Notes under the pieces: model-generated | The model's database searches: none | What the model saw: the letters and a program-made list of their open reading frames with translations, nothing else | What the model was told of the DNA's origin: nothing | Translations under genes and position numbers: made by a program | Shown here: in pieces, positions 24,944 through 34,374 of the stretch | Numbering within the stretch: the first letter of the stretch is position 1 | How the letters are laid out: the number at the start of each line of letters is the position of its first letter | From: Fodinibius sp964490705 | GTDB taxonomy: Bacteria; Bacteroidota; Rhodothermia; Balneolales; Balneolaceae | NCBI GenBank assembly: GCA_964490705.1 | Contig: CAZBCG010000002.1 | Coordinates: forward strand, 62,001-126,000 | Reading direction: 5' to 3' | DNA: 64,000 nucleotides

Positions 24944-26566
24944 ATGAGTGAAGTTAGACCAGACGAAGTTTCAGCAATATTACGAAAACAACTTTCCGGC
25001 TTCGACAGTGAAGCGGATACCTATGATGTGGGAACAGTCCTCGAGGTAGGGGATGGTATTGCCCGCGTGTATGGATTATCAAAAGTACAAGCCGGTGAAC
25101 TTGTTGATTTGCCTGATTCGATAGATGAGGACGGCAACTCGATTCGCGGAATGGTGCTCAACCTTGAGGAAGATAACGTTGGTGTGGTTCTTTTTGGTGG
25201 AACCAGCGTTGTTGAAGAAGGTGATACTGTTCGGCGAACTAAAGAAATCGCCTCCATTAATGTAGGTGATGGCCTGCTGGGTCGTGTTATTGATCCACTT
25301 GGACGTCCCCTCGACGGTAAGGGACCGATTTCCGGAGATACTATTCGAATTCCGCTCGAGCGTAAAGCTCCCGGTGTAATTTATCGTGAACCGGTAAAAG
25401 AGCCGCTTCAAACAGGAATTAAAGCTATTGACTCCCTGATTCCGATTGGACGTGGACAGCGTGAGCTAATTATTGGTGATCGCCAAACCGGTAAAACATC
25501 CGTTGCGGTTGATACTATTATTAACCAGAAAGAAACGCAGGATACCGACAAGCCGGTGCACTGTATTTATGTGGCTGTTGGTCAAAAAGGTTCTACGGTT
25601 GCGGGTATCGCAAAAGCGTTGGAGGATAATGACGCTATTGACTACTCAACCATAGTATCTGCTCCGGCAAGTGTATCTGCTCCAATGCGTTATATTGCAC
25701 CATTCGCAGGTGCGGCTATTGGTGAATATTTCCGAGATACCGGTCGCCATGCGCTCGTGATATTTGATGATCTTTCCAAGCAGGCGGTAGCGTATCGTGA
25801 GCTTTCGCTCTTGCTGAAGCGACCTCCCGGGCGTGAGGCATATCCCGGTGATGTATTTTATCTGCACAGTCGTCTGTTGGAGCGTGCTGCAAAGATTATT
25901 GATGATGACGATATTGCACAACAGATGAACAATGTGCCTGAACAACTTAAGCCAAAGCTTAAAGGCGGCGGTTCACTCACGGCACTGCCCATTATTGAAA
26001 CACAGGCCGGTGACGTATCTGCTTATATCCCCACAAACGTAATTTCGATTACCGACGGACAGATTTTCCTCGATACGGATCTGTTTAACTCGGGTGTTCG
26101 TCCCGCTATTGACGTAGGTACTTCAGTATCACGTGTAGGTGGGGCTGCCCAGGTAGATGCTATGAATGATCTTTCTGGTACGATGAAGCTTGACCTGGCA
26201 CAGTACCGTGAGCTTGAAGCCTTTGCGAAGTTCGGTTCCGACTTGGATCCGGCTACACAGCGACAGCTCAAGCGCGGGGAACTTACCGTTGAACTGTTAA
26301 AACAAGATATTTACGAGCCGCGTCCTGTTGAAGATCAGATTGCACTGCTCAAAGTGAACGACGAAGGATTGCTTGATAAGCTAGAAGTGGATCAAGTACA
26401 GGAGTTTGAGCAAAATTATCTCGAAACTATCCACGCAAAGTTTGATAAAGAGCTTTCTGAAGTTGGCGATACGGGAGAACTTAGTGATGAGTTTGGCGAT
26501 AAGCTGTTAGATGTTGCGGATACGGTAATTGATCAAATTAAAGCCGCAGAAGAGGAGGAAGCGTAA
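24944..26566 (+). CDS. atpA: F1 ATP synthase subunit alpha
   Basis: The 540-residue non-catalytic nucleotide-binding subunit. It has the P-loop GDRQTGKTS at 178-186, the ALVIFDDLSKQAVAYRELSLL segment, the arginine-finger region near GVRPAIDVGTSVSRVGG and the C-terminal helical domain. The N-terminus (MSEVRPDEVSAILRKQL) is the delta-binding helix. The length is about 25 residues above E. coli because of an acidic C-terminal extension ending AEEEEA. Confidence 0.97.
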   Translation: MSEVRPDEVSAILRKQLSGFDSEADTYDVGTVLEVGDGIARVYGLSKVQAGELVDLPDSIDEDGNSIRGMVLNLEEDNVGVVLFGGTSVVEEGDTVRRTKEIASINVGDGLLGRVIDPLGRPLDGKGPISGDTIRIPLERKAPGVIYREPVKEPLQTGIKAIDSLIPIGRGQRELIIGDRQTGKTSVAVDTIINQKETQDTDKPVHCIYVAVGQKGSTVAGIAKALEDNDAIDYSTIVSAPASVSAPMRYIAPFAGAAIGEYFRDTGRHALVIFDDLSKQAVAYRELSLLLKRPPGREAYPGDVFYLHSRLLERAAKIIDDDDIAQQMNNVPEQLKPKLKGGGSLTALPIIETQAGDVSAYIPTNVISITDGQIFLDTDLFNSGVRPAIDVGTSVSRVGGAAQVDAMNDLSGTMKLDLAQYRELEAFAKFGSDLDPATQRQLKRGELTVELLKQDIYEPRPVEDQIALLKVNDEGLLDKLEVDQVQEFEQNYLETIHAKFDKELSEVGDTGELSDEFGDKLLDVADTVIDQIKAAEEEEA

Positions 26567-26569
26567 CTT

Positions 26570-27460
26570 ATGGCGAATCTCCGCGACATACGAAATCGGA
26601 TAGAATCCATTAAAAACACGCAGCAGATTACGCGTGCCATGAAAATGGTAGCCGCTGCTAAGCTGCGCAAAGCACAGGATCGGATCATTGAAACGCGACC
26701 CTATGCTTCCAAAATGAAGGAAGTGGTAGGACGTATGGTTAAGAGCTCAACCGATGAGAATGTGCTGTTGGATGTCCCCGAAACTACCGACAATGTGTTG
26801 TTTATTATTGTTGGTTCTGATCGCGGACTTTGCGGCGGATTCAATAACAACTTGTTTAAAGTTGTTGAGGAAGAGATCAACGAGAATTACAGTGAGTACA
26901 AAGAGAATGATCAATTATCACTGATCTGCATCGGCCGCCAGGCGACCAAGCATTTTGGAAAGCGCGATTACAAGATCAAGGCTGAGTATCCGGGTTTTTG
27001 GGATAATATTGAGTTTCACAAAGCAACCGAGATTATGAAATCGGTAATTAATGATTTCAAATCGGGTGCTTTTGATGAAGTGAGGCTCGTCTATAACGAG
27101 TTTAAGTCAGTGATTGCTCAAAATCGACTGATCGAGCAGGTATTGCCAATTGATCCGGCTTCATTAGTTGATGAAGATCAGAATGTAAGTCAAGATACCG
27201 AGTATATTTTTGAGCCGAATGCTGATGATATTCTCGAAAAATTGTTACCTTTGCACTTGAACTTACAGCTCTGGAAAGCTATTCTGGAATCGAATGCTGC
27301 AGAGCAGGGTGCACGAATGACGGCAATGGATAACGCTACCGAAAATGCCCAGGAGATGAAAGAGGATCTCCAGCTGGAATACAATCGTGCACGACAAAGT
27401 GCTATTACCACCGAGATTTCCGAAATTATTTCTGGTGCACAGGCACTTGAAGAAGCCTAA
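26570..27460 (+). CDS. atpG: F1 ATP synthase subunit gamma
   Basis: The 296-residue central shaft. It starts with the conserved IRNRIESIKNTQQITRAMKMVAA-type helix, has SDRGLCGGFNNNLF, and ends MDNATENAQEM and RQSAITTEISEIISGAQAL, all typical gamma motifs. The stop is 17 bp before tRNA-Ser. No beta (atpD) or epsilon (atpC) gene follows, so those must lie elsewhere in the genome, as in many Bacteroidota. Confidence 0.96.
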   Translation: MANLRDIRNRIESIKNTQQITRAMKMVAAAKLRKAQDRIIETRPYASKMKEVVGRMVKSSTDENVLLDVPETTDNVLFIIVGSDRGLCGGFNNNLFKVVEEEINENYSEYKENDQLSLICIGRQATKHFGKRDYKIKAEYPGFWDNIEFHKATEIMKSVINDFKSGAFDEVRLVYNEFKSVIAQNRLIEQVLPIDPASLVDEDQNVSQDTEYIFEPNADDILEKLLPLHLNLQLWKAILESNAAEQGARMTAMDNATENAQEMKEDLQLEYNRARQSAITTEISEIISGAQALEEA

Positions 27461-27477
27461 TAGTTTATTGACGTACT

Positions 27478-27564
27478 GGAGGGATGGCAGAGCGGTTGAA
27501 TGCACCGGTCTTGAAAACCGGCAGGCCTTTTTAGGTCTCGGGGGTTCGAATCCCTCTCCCTCCG
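27478..27564 (+). tRNA. tRNA-Ser (anticodon TGA)
   Basis: A complete class II tRNA. The acceptor GGAGGGA (27478-27484) pairs with TCCCTCC (27557-27563) and the discriminator is G. The anticodon arm CCGGTCTTGAAAACCGG gives anticodon TGA. A long variable arm (AGGCCTTTTTAGGTCT) is typical of tRNA-Ser, and the T arm contains GGTTCGAATCC. The 3' CCA is not encoded. It lies 17 bp after atpG and is probably cut from the ATPase transcript or has its own promoter. Confidence 0.97.
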
Positions 27565-27571
27565 CACAGGC

Positions 27572-27606
27572 AATAGCCTCTTCCTGATGGAAGGGGCTAT
27601 TTTTTT
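27572..27606 (+). terminator. Intrinsic terminator after tRNA-Ser
   Basis: AATAGCCTCTTCC pairs with GGAAGGGGCTATT (one T-G wobble) around a TGAT loop, followed by six T residues. It ends the ATPase-tRNA transcript. Confidence 0.9.
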
Positions 27607-27667
27607 AAATAAATCTTTTTGTCCTACGTTGATAGCACGAATCATTTTGCTATAATATATTTTCATT

Positions 27668-29056
27668 ATGAAAAAGTTACTGTCTCTTTTGATGGGATGC
27701 TGCTTGTTGATTCCCTGTTTAAGTTTCGCACAGCAGGATACGGTGGAAGTATCGCTGCAGACGTTTATAGAGCGTGGCTTAGAAAATTCCGGTCAGCTCG
27801 ATTATGAGCAGCAAAAGGTAGCACTTGCCGAGAATAAAGTAGATCAGGCCGAATCAAATCGCTATCTGCCAAAATTTGAGCTCAACACGCAGCACGGAGT
27901 GGTTCCGGGAGTTGAGAGTAACGTGCCGGGACTTCCGGAAAACGAATACTACTTAGATCCCAATCTGGAAAATGACTGGCAAAATTGGGCGGTATTTACG
28001 CGTGCCAAAGTAGATGCCGTGCAACCGTTATTTTCATGGGGGGCATTGAAAAATGCCGTAAAAGCCGCACAGTCTGCCGCCGTTGCAGCCAAAGAACAGT
28101 TCGAGGGACAGAAAGCCGATCTTCGAAAACGCCTTTTTGATCTATATCAGAGTTATCTGTTGACCAGCGAAATTTTAACGCTGTTGGATGAAGCTGAATC
28201 CCAGATCAATAAAATTGAGAAGCAGATCACCGAAAAACAGGACGAAGAAAATTCCAACATTGATGAGTCTGATGTTTTTAAATTTCAGGTTTATAAGGAT
28301 GAATTTGTGATGCGTGCGGCCGAGGTGCGCGAAAATGCGGCCATGACACAGCGTATCTGGAATTACGTGTTACAGGCCGATCCTCAAACAGTGTTTGTGC
28401 CCGACACCTATTTCCTTGATCCGGTTCCGCAGGAGCTTCGAGAAGTGGGGTTCTACAGATCTAATGCGTTGTCGAACAGGGCAGAGATCCAAGCCGCAAA
28501 TGCGGGCATCGAAGCTGCAGAATACGGTATGCAGGCGCTCAAGCAGCAAAACTATCCCACATTATTTTTAGGATTAAGTGCAAGTTATGCTAATACGCCT
28601 AATCGTCCGCGGCAGAGCAATCCATTTATTATCAATAACTCCAATTATGCTTCGGCTTCATTCGGATTGGGCATTCGTCAGAATCTGGACTTTATGAGTA
28701 TGAAAACTAACGTAGAAAAAGGAAAGTTACAGCAGCGGCAGGCAAAATTTTTGAAAGAGGCGGCCGTTGATGGTATAGTACTTGAAATAAACCGGGCGTA
28801 TAAAGATGCTTCGTTGTCGAAAGTAAAAGTGAGCAAAACCGACGACGCTCTGGTGACAAGCAAGAAGTGGTTGCGGCAGGAACAATTGGATTATGATTTT
28901 GGTATAGGGGAGACTAAAGATTTGATTGATGCCATGAAAAAAGAACTGGAACTCCGGGTACAGTTAAAACGGGAAGTTTTCGAGTTCAATCAAAATATGG
29001 CTGAGTTGTACCGAAAATCAGGTATCCCCATAACAGAAATTTTGACTAACGAATAA
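27668..29056 (+). CDS. TolC-like outer-membrane efflux protein
   Basis: A 462-residue periplasm-spanning outer-membrane channel subunit. The signal peptide is cut after SFA (about residue 21). Two OEP repeats follow, with long alpha-helical coiled-coil segments (about 40-200 and 270-450). Typical repeat motifs are VAVFTRAKVDAVQPLFSWGALKNAV-like in the first half and FGLGIRQNLDFMSMKTNVEKGKLQQ in the second. The partner pump is not adjacent. It is cotranscribed with the MlaC-like gene 5 bp downstream. Confidence 0.85.
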   Translation: MKKLLSLLMGCCLLIPCLSFAQQDTVEVSLQTFIERGLENSGQLDYEQQKVALAENKVDQAESNRYLPKFELNTQHGVVPGVESNVPGLPENEYYLDPNLENDWQNWAVFTRAKVDAVQPLFSWGALKNAVKAAQSAAVAAKEQFEGQKADLRKRLFDLYQSYLLTSEILTLLDEAESQINKIEKQITEKQDEENSNIDESDVFKFQVYKDEFVMRAAEVRENAAMTQRIWNYVLQADPQTVFVPDTYFLDPVPQELREVGFYRSNALSNRAEIQAANAGIEAAEYGMQALKQQNYPTLFLGLSASYANTPNRPRQSNPFIINNSNYASASFGLGIRQNLDFMSMKTNVEKGKLQQRQAKFLKEAAVDGIVLEINRAYKDASLSKVKVSKTDDALVTSKKWLRQEQLDYDFGIGETKDLIDAMKKELELRVQLKREVFEFNQNMAELYRKSGIPITEILTNE

Positions 29057-29061
29057 GTTAT

Positions 29062-29676
29062 ATGATCAAGGTTACAAGATATAGTATTATTCTGGGTGCG
29101 GTTATCGTTGGACTGTCTCTGCTAAATCCCATAGCCGGTTTTGCGCAAAAAGAAAGTGCTGACATTAAGAACTTGTTAGAGCAGCGCGACGATCAGATTA
29201 AAGAGCTGGTTGGTCCCAAAGGAACGGAATACACCCAGGAGCAACGCAATCAGCTCAAGGATATCATCAATGGCATTGTAGATTATAGAGCAATGGCGCG
29301 ATATGCGCTTCAGGAAACTTATGATTCGCTTTCAGAGGAAGAAAAGGCAGAATTTATTGATGTGTTTTCGACCGTCATCCGCAATCACTCGTTGAACAAC
29401 CTGGATATCTACCGGGCGGATGTGAAGTACGAAAATATCGACGTGAATGATGATTCGGCCGTGGTCAATACGCTTGCTCAGCTCGAGCGTGTTCGCACGC
29501 CTGTAACCTATAATATGCATTATGAAGCCGAAAGTGGCGAATGGGTGGTTACCGATATTATTATTGATGATGTATCCACAGCGGGATCGTACCGGCGCCA
29601 ATTCCAGAATATCATCCAAAAGAAAGGATATGCCTATCTGCTTGATACGTTGGAAAAAAAAGTATCAGATACATAA
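29062..29676 (+). CDS. MlaC/Ttg2D-family periplasmic lipid-binding protein
   Basis: This 204-residue secreted protein has a signal peptide ending near GFA-Q (residue 29). The MlaC pattern is visible in a helical N-terminal part with QLKDIINGIVDYRAMARYAL, FIDVFSTVIRNH, the VVNTLAQLERVRTPVTYNMH strand and GEWVVTDIIIDDVS. MlaC proteins ferry phospholipids between membranes; HpnM of hopanoid systems belongs to the same family. No MlaE, MlaF or MlaD gene is nearby. Pairing with a TolC-like protein is unusual for Mla. Confidence 0.8.
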   Translation: MIKVTRYSIILGAVIVGLSLLNPIAGFAQKESADIKNLLEQRDDQIKELVGPKGTEYTQEQRNQLKDIINGIVDYRAMARYALQETYDSLSEEEKAEFIDVFSTVIRNHSLNNLDIYRADVKYENIDVNDDSAVVNTLAQLERVRTPVTYNMHYEAESGEWVVTDIIIDDVSTAGSYRRQFQNIIQKKGYAYLLDTLEKKVSDT

Positions 29677-29728
29677 TCATTTGCTCTGTTCTAAAATGAT
29701 CTTTGTTGGGATCCTTAGAGAATATAGT

Positions 29729-29748
29729 TTTATTCAGAACTGAATAAA
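29729..29748 (+). promoter_or_regulatory. 20-bp palindrome before the first sulfotransferase, possible operator
   Basis: TTTATTCAG-AA-CTGAATAAA is a perfect inverted repeat centred 24 bp before the TTG start. The short loop makes it a better protein-binding site than a terminator, and no T tract follows. Confidence 0.35.
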
Positions 29749-29762
29749 TTGTCAAAGGTCGT

Positions 29763-30761
29763 TTGAATACAGAAATCGGATATCAGGATCTTAGGGATAC
29801 GCGGGGAACCCTGTTTTTTATTGTGGGGACCAGCCGTTCGGGGTCAACGCTGCTACAGAGCATGCTCAATACCCACAGCAAGGTGGTGATTCCTCCCGAA
29901 ACCCATTTTTTCCATTCCTATCGCCATCTTTCGGAGGTCTATCAGGATGAATCAAAGACCGTGTTTCGAGACCGGCTTATTGATTTTTGGTACGATCAAA
30001 AAACCCGAATACGCGATCTGGGATTACAGAAAGATGCTGTGAAAGCGGGCGCCGATTCGTTAGATCTGTATGACCCGCTGGAGCTATTTTTACTCCAAAT
30101 GACATTATATCGACAGGAGCGGCAAAAAGAAATCATTGGGGAGAAAACACCCCGACATATTTTGCACGTGCCCGATATCTTAGAAGAATTTCCCAACGCC
30201 AAGATTATTTCACTGTTCAGGGATCCCCGGGCAGCAGCATTTTCGGAAATTAAAGCACATTTTGGGTCGCCCTCGGTGATTGTGACGACCCGCAGGTGGC
30301 ACAAATATGTGGCAATGCACCAGCAGTTGGAAGAGGAGTTATCCTCCGACCAATATATGATGCTCCAATACCGCGATCTGGTTGCAAATCCAAAAGAAGT
30401 GTTACAGCAGGTTACCGGTCTTATTGACGTACCGTTTGAAGAGCAGATGTTACGTTTCTATGAAAGAGATGAAAAGGGATTTGCTGAAGGCGAAGAAGAG
30501 TGGAAGTCGGGCACGTTTGAACCGCTGAAGAAAAATAAAAACGAAGAATGGGAAACGGGTTTGTCGAAAGGACAAGTTGCGCTGGTTGAGAAATGGGCCG
30601 GTTCGTATCTCGAAGAGATGGGATATGATGCCCAAAATGTGTCTTTTCCGCTCCCCAAAAGCCTGCTGTATCACTGTTGGGATATGGGGAGATCGGCATG
30701 GTCAACAATAACAAATTCACGATATGAGGGCTATCACAGTCCCACGAAATTTAATCTATAA
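29763..30761 (+). CDS. Sulfotransferase family protein
   Basis: The 332 residues carry the PAPS 5'-phosphosulfate loop TSRSGSTLL (23-31) and the 3'-phosphate motif around Arg153 in ISLFRDPRAAAFSEIK. The start is a TTG preceded by AAAGG at 4 nt; the first ATG downstream lies after the PAPS loop, so the TTG is preferred. Such enzymes move sulfate from PAPS to a hydroxyl of a glycan, lipid or small molecule. It is followed 21 bp later by a second, divergent family member and then by a flippase gene on the other strand, suggesting a surface-glycan or lipid substrate. Confidence 0.82.
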   Translation: MNTEIGYQDLRDTRGTLFFIVGTSRSGSTLLQSMLNTHSKVVIPPETHFFHSYRHLSEVYQDESKTVFRDRLIDFWYDQKTRIRDLGLQKDAVKAGADSLDLYDPLELFLLQMTLYRQERQKEIIGEKTPRHILHVPDILEEFPNAKIISLFRDPRAAAFSEIKAHFGSPSVIVTTRRWHKYVAMHQQLEEELSSDQYMMLQYRDLVANPKEVLQQVTGLIDVPFEEQMLRFYERDEKGFAEGEEEWKSGTFEPLKKNKNEEWETGLSKGQVALVEKWAGSYLEEMGYDAQNVSFPLPKSLLYHCWDMGRSAWSTITNSRYEGYHSPTKFNL

Positions 30762-30782
30762 TCAAAAAAATATTGTACCTGT

Positions 30783-31679
30783 ATGGGGGTTTTCAAAAAG
30801 ATAGGAGAACAGATTACCGCAATATCAGATGCGCTTGGCTTTGAGCGTCGGGATCTAAAAGCAGATTTCGGAGTGCCGTGGTACTTTGTTAAAAGTTTAG
30901 TGTTGAAGTCTCATTTCAAGTGGGATTTCGATGAGATTGAGCGGTATGCCATGTTTATCGGATATCCCAGGAGCGGCCATACATTAGTTGGATCGCTGCT
31001 CGATGCTCATCCCGATATGGTAATTTCGCATGAACTGGATGCGCTGCGCTATCTGAGAGCAGGCTTCAGCAGAGATCAGATTTTTAGCCTCATCCTGCAT
31101 AAGGATAAAGTGTTCACCGGCAAGGGACGTGAGTGGACCGGCTACGATTATGCCGTGGAAGGACTGTGGCAGGGTAAATATCGCAACCTCAAAGTAATTG
31201 GTGATAAAAAGGGCGGGGGTTCATCCCGTCATTTGCAGGCCAAACCCAACATCATCGAAAAGCTTCGGGAGAAAGTACAGATGCCAGTCAAACTTATCCA
31301 CATTGTGCGTCACCCGCTGGATAATATTGCCACTCACAAGCGCAAGTATTCGATAGGACCAACGCTGCAGGAAGCTATTGATGATTATTTTGCAAGGGTA
31401 GAGGCCAACGCAAAATTAAAGACCGAAGTGGACCCCGATGAGTGGTGTGAGCTTACGCACGAAGAATTTATTGCCGACTCCGAAAAATCGCTGACAACAC
31501 TTATCGAATACCTTGAGCTTGAGCCTTATGAAGATTACATCAAGGCTGCGGCGGACAAGGTGTTTAACTCTCCATCCAACAGCCGCACCAAAATTGAATG
31601 GCCGCAGGAGATGGTGGATCAGGTTGCCGAGCGAAGTCAAAAATATGATTTTCTAAAAGACTACGAGTTTACCGTTTAG
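30783..31679 (+). CDS. Sulfotransferase family protein (second copy, diverged)
   Basis: This 298-residue protein has the PAPS loop YPRSGHTLV (61-69) and the 3'-phosphate motif IHIVRHPLDNIATH with Arg176. An EL acidic residue in SHELDAL may act as a general base, as in other sulfotransferases. It shares the fold but little sequence with the preceding gene, so it is not a recent duplication. Its TAG stop overlaps the stop of the convergent flippase gene by four bases, leaving no room for a terminator. Confidence 0.8.
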   Translation: MGVFKKIGEQITAISDALGFERRDLKADFGVPWYFVKSLVLKSHFKWDFDEIERYAMFIGYPRSGHTLVGSLLDAHPDMVISHELDALRYLRAGFSRDQIFSLILHKDKVFTGKGREWTGYDYAVEGLWQGKYRNLKVIGDKKGGGSSRHLQAKPNIIEKLREKVQMPVKLIHIVRHPLDNIATHKRKYSIGPTLQEAIDDYFARVEANAKLKTEVDPDEWCELTHEEFIADSEKSLTTLIEYLELEPYEDYIKAAADKVFNSPSNSRTKIEWPQEMVDQVAERSQKYDFLKDYEFTV

Positions 31680-33121
31680 TCGCCGCCGCTGCGAATAGCT
31701 TGAATTGCTTCCTGTTCCCGAAACCAGATAACCGTTGCGCTTACACCGAACACAATAGCAGAAGCGATGACTACACTCCAGACATTTCCTCCGCCTATAT
31801 AATATGTAATGCCAAGCCGTACGGCATAGGCAAATATGGCCAGCGGGATTAAGACCCCAAGAGCAGCAATGCTTTTAAATCCGAATCGCCAGACATTCGT
31901 TTTTGTGAGTTTGGCTCCGTAATAAACGACGACTAAGGATACCAGCGGATATACCGTCAACCAGACGAGTGCCACGGCCATCATGCTTATTTGGGAGGTG
32001 ATGAGGAACCCCGCCGGAAGTAAAATGGCATTTGCCGTGGTAAAGTTAAAGATAAAACGTGCCTTACCTTTGGCGTTTATCAAGTTTGGCAACAGTGTAA
32101 TAAGACATTGCATGATGCCCACGATTACAAAGATTCTCATGTAGGGAACTGCATCCATCCATTTTGCATAGCCAACGAGCGGCAGGAACCAGTCGATATA
32201 GGTGGCGATAATAACCATTACAGTACCCACCAGCAGCATGCTGGCTCGAGACATCGTAAAGAAGTAATTGCGAAGTCGCTCGGTTTGGTACTGCAGTTTA
32301 GAGAAAGCGGGATAGGCGACTCGGTTGATCATTCGTGAAAGCTCTTTAACCGTATCGAAAACGAGCCGATAGGCAAACGAATAAATGCCGACGAGCTCCA
32401 TAGAGAAGAACTTTCCGATAATCATATAATCGGCATTCATATAAAGCTTTTGAAAAAAGGTAGATCCGGTGGTGTATAATCCAAACTCGAGTAGATGTTT
32501 CACTTTTTCATAGCTGTAATGGAATCGCGGCCAATATGGCTTAAAGACCATGCTGAACAACATTTGTCCCACTTTGTTGGCCAGCTCAGCCAACACAATA
32601 GCCCAGGCCCCCCAGCCGGTGTATGCGAGGTAAATCATTAATCCCGCAGAAGAAGATAGTGCAACATTATCACTGATGGCTAATTTTTTGAATTCGAGGT
32701 CGCGCATCAGCAGCTTACTCGAAATCATGTAGAAGCTGAATGCGATAATCCCCAGCATATATACCCTGATCATGGGACCAAGAACGGGGGTATCGTAAAA
32801 TGCAGCGACATAGGGAGCGGCGATAAACAGGAGGCCATAAACTACCACCGAGAGCAGGAAACTAGTCCAAAACAGGGAATCGACCTGGGTTCGCCCAATG
32901 CGCTTTTCCTGGACGATGGCTGTTCCGAGCCCCAGTTCTGTGAGTGCTTTGGTTGTGCTGAAAAAGGCCAATGCCAAGGCGGCAATTCCAAACTGTTCCT
33001 CCGAAATTACCTTTAGGGTGTAGAATAGGGCACCGGCATTTAATAGGCGGGCCGAAACAGATCCCAAACCACTATATAACACCGAGGCGGCAACCCGCCG
33101 GGCAAAGGATTTTTCGCTCAT
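31676..33121 (-). CDS. Polysaccharide flippase (Wzx/MATE-like, oligosaccharide exporter)
   Basis: A 481-residue membrane protein with 12-14 predicted helices. The start SFARRVAASVLYSGLGSVSAR and the motif FGIAALALAFFSTTKALTELGLGTAIVQEKR are characteristic of lipopolysaccharide-type flippases (WzxC-like), which move lipid-linked sugars across the inner membrane. It lies among sulfotransferase and phosphotransferase genes but on the opposite strand, 191 bp after the lipocalin-like gene, with which it may be cotranscribed. Confidence 0.88.
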   Translation of the reverse strand: MSEKSFARRVAASVLYSGLGSVSARLLNAGALFYTLKVISEEQFGIAALALAFFSTTKALTELGLGTAIVQEKRIGRTQVDSLFWTSFLLSVVVYGLLFIAAPYVAAFYDTPVLGPMIRVYMLGIIAFSFYMISSKLLMRDLEFKKLAISDNVALSSSAGLMIYLAYTGWGAWAIVLAELANKVGQMLFSMVFKPYWPRFHYSYEKVKHLLEFGLYTTGSTFFQKLYMNADYMIIGKFFSMELVGIYSFAYRLVFDTVKELSRMINRVAYPAFSKLQYQTERLRNYFFTMSRASMLLVGTVMVIIATYIDWFLPLVGYAKWMDAVPYMRIFVIVGIMQCLITLLPNLINAKGKARFIFNFTTANAILLPAGFLITSQISMMAVALVWLTVYPLVSLVVVYYGAKLTKTNVWRFGFKSIAALGVLIPLAIFAYAVRLGITYYIGGGNVWSVVIASAIVFGVSATVIWFREQEAIQAIRSGGD

Positions 33122-33312
33122 GAATTAAAAGTTAGTGGTTGATCTGGGATTGAAAAATCAGATGTCAAATATATGATGATGTGCCAAGAATTTGAAACAG
33201 AATATGGATTGATTTTTTGATCTATCCCAAATGGCAAGTTGCTTTTACATCCATAAAAATGACCGATACGAAGTTTTGAAGATGGATAGTGAAAATTATG
33301 AGGCTTTTTTTC

Positions 33313-34374
33313 CTAATTGTCAGTTACCATATAATAGAAATACCCCTCTTTGTTGTCGTTGATATCCAGTGTCCCGTTCATTTCAATTAATTCGCCGCCG
33401 AGCACTCTTTTGGCAAAAAACTTTTGAACCCCACTTAATTCATCCATAATGGAATAGGTATTCAGGTGTTTATCAACCTGTAGTGTTAACGGCTCCATTT
33501 GAAAACAGTTGATCATCAATTTGGTATCGAGATTGATATTTCGAACCGAGGTCGTTTCCAACGTATTTAGGTTTCTGGGTGTAAGCATGCTTGCAGAACC
33601 GTTCTGATATTGAATACCGTATCCTATGGGATTACCGGAACCATTTTTCAAGGTTATGAAGTGAAGAAAAAAACCGTCTTGGGTATCTCCGCTTTTTACC
33701 CGGTAACTTTTGTTTATCAGTTCGGTGGACATATTATTTTGATAAATATGATCCATGTAGGCGGTGCCCTCCGCCTGCACGGTATCGCCGTTGATGGCTA
33801 CAAAACCTTTTACTTTTGCATGGGGGATCATCAAGAACAGACCAATTTCATCATTTCCGGATTTATATACGCCGTTTCCCTGAACTTTGCCTTGGGTGAT
33901 GTCGTACAGCGTGAGATTGAGATCATATAAAACGCCGTCTCGTTCGTTCTGGAAGTTTAGCACATGTTCGCCGTCAAAGCTCCCTTTGGCCCAAAACGGT
34001 CGATTGGGGTGCACTTGAAGGTGTTTGTTTTCGGGATCAGTCGTCAGATTGCTGACGTTGTATTCTTTGTTGGCGATATAGGTTTTCCCATCTTTCCACG
34101 ACACCTGCAGACGGACTCCCGTGGCGCGATCTTTAAACGATCCAAAATCGTTAATTGAAAAATTATATACGATCTGAATACCATTATCCAGGTTTATATG
34201 GTAGGTCCAGAGTTCATTAAAATACTTCGACGACAGGTTTCTTGCCTCAAAATCCTCTGGTTGGATATCCCGAAAAGATCCTTCAGGGAAGGTAATATTT
34301 TGCGCCAATACCTGTGAAGACGATAGCAGGAAAAAGATGAATAGTGTAAGCAGTGATGTTTTTCTCATTGACAA
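33313..34374 (-). CDS. Secreted protein, possible CrtC/AttH lipocalin-like
   Basis: A 353-residue protein with a signal peptide cut near VLA-Q (residue 24) and no other membrane segment. The body is almost entirely beta-strand-like. It contains GTAYMDHIYQNN near residue 205 and a paired N-terminal half with VYNFSINDFGSFKDRATGVRLQ, recalling the two lipocalin-like halves of the CrtC/AttH/Svf1 group, whose signature includes a G-Y-DH-N segment. That match is by eye. No carotenoid gene is nearby, so a role in holding or modifying a hydrophobic envelope molecule is more likely than hydratase activity. Confidence 0.5.
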   Translation of the reverse strand: MSMRKTSLLTLFIFFLLSSSQVLAQNITFPEGSFRDIQPEDFEARNLSSKYFNELWTYHINLDNGIQIVYNFSINDFGSFKDRATGVRLQVSWKDGKTYIANKEYNVSNLTTDPENKHLQVHPNRPFWAKGSFDGEHVLNFQNERDGVLYDLNLTLYDITQGKVQGNGVYKSGNDEIGLFLMIPHAKVKGFVAINGDTVQAEGTAYMDHIYQNNMSTELINKSYRVKSGDTQDGFFLHFITLKNGSGNPIGYGIQYQNGSASMLTPRNLNTLETTSVRNINLDTKLMINCFQMEPLTLQVDKHLNTYSIMDELSGVQKFFAKRVLGGELIEMNGTLDINDNKEGYFYYMVTDN

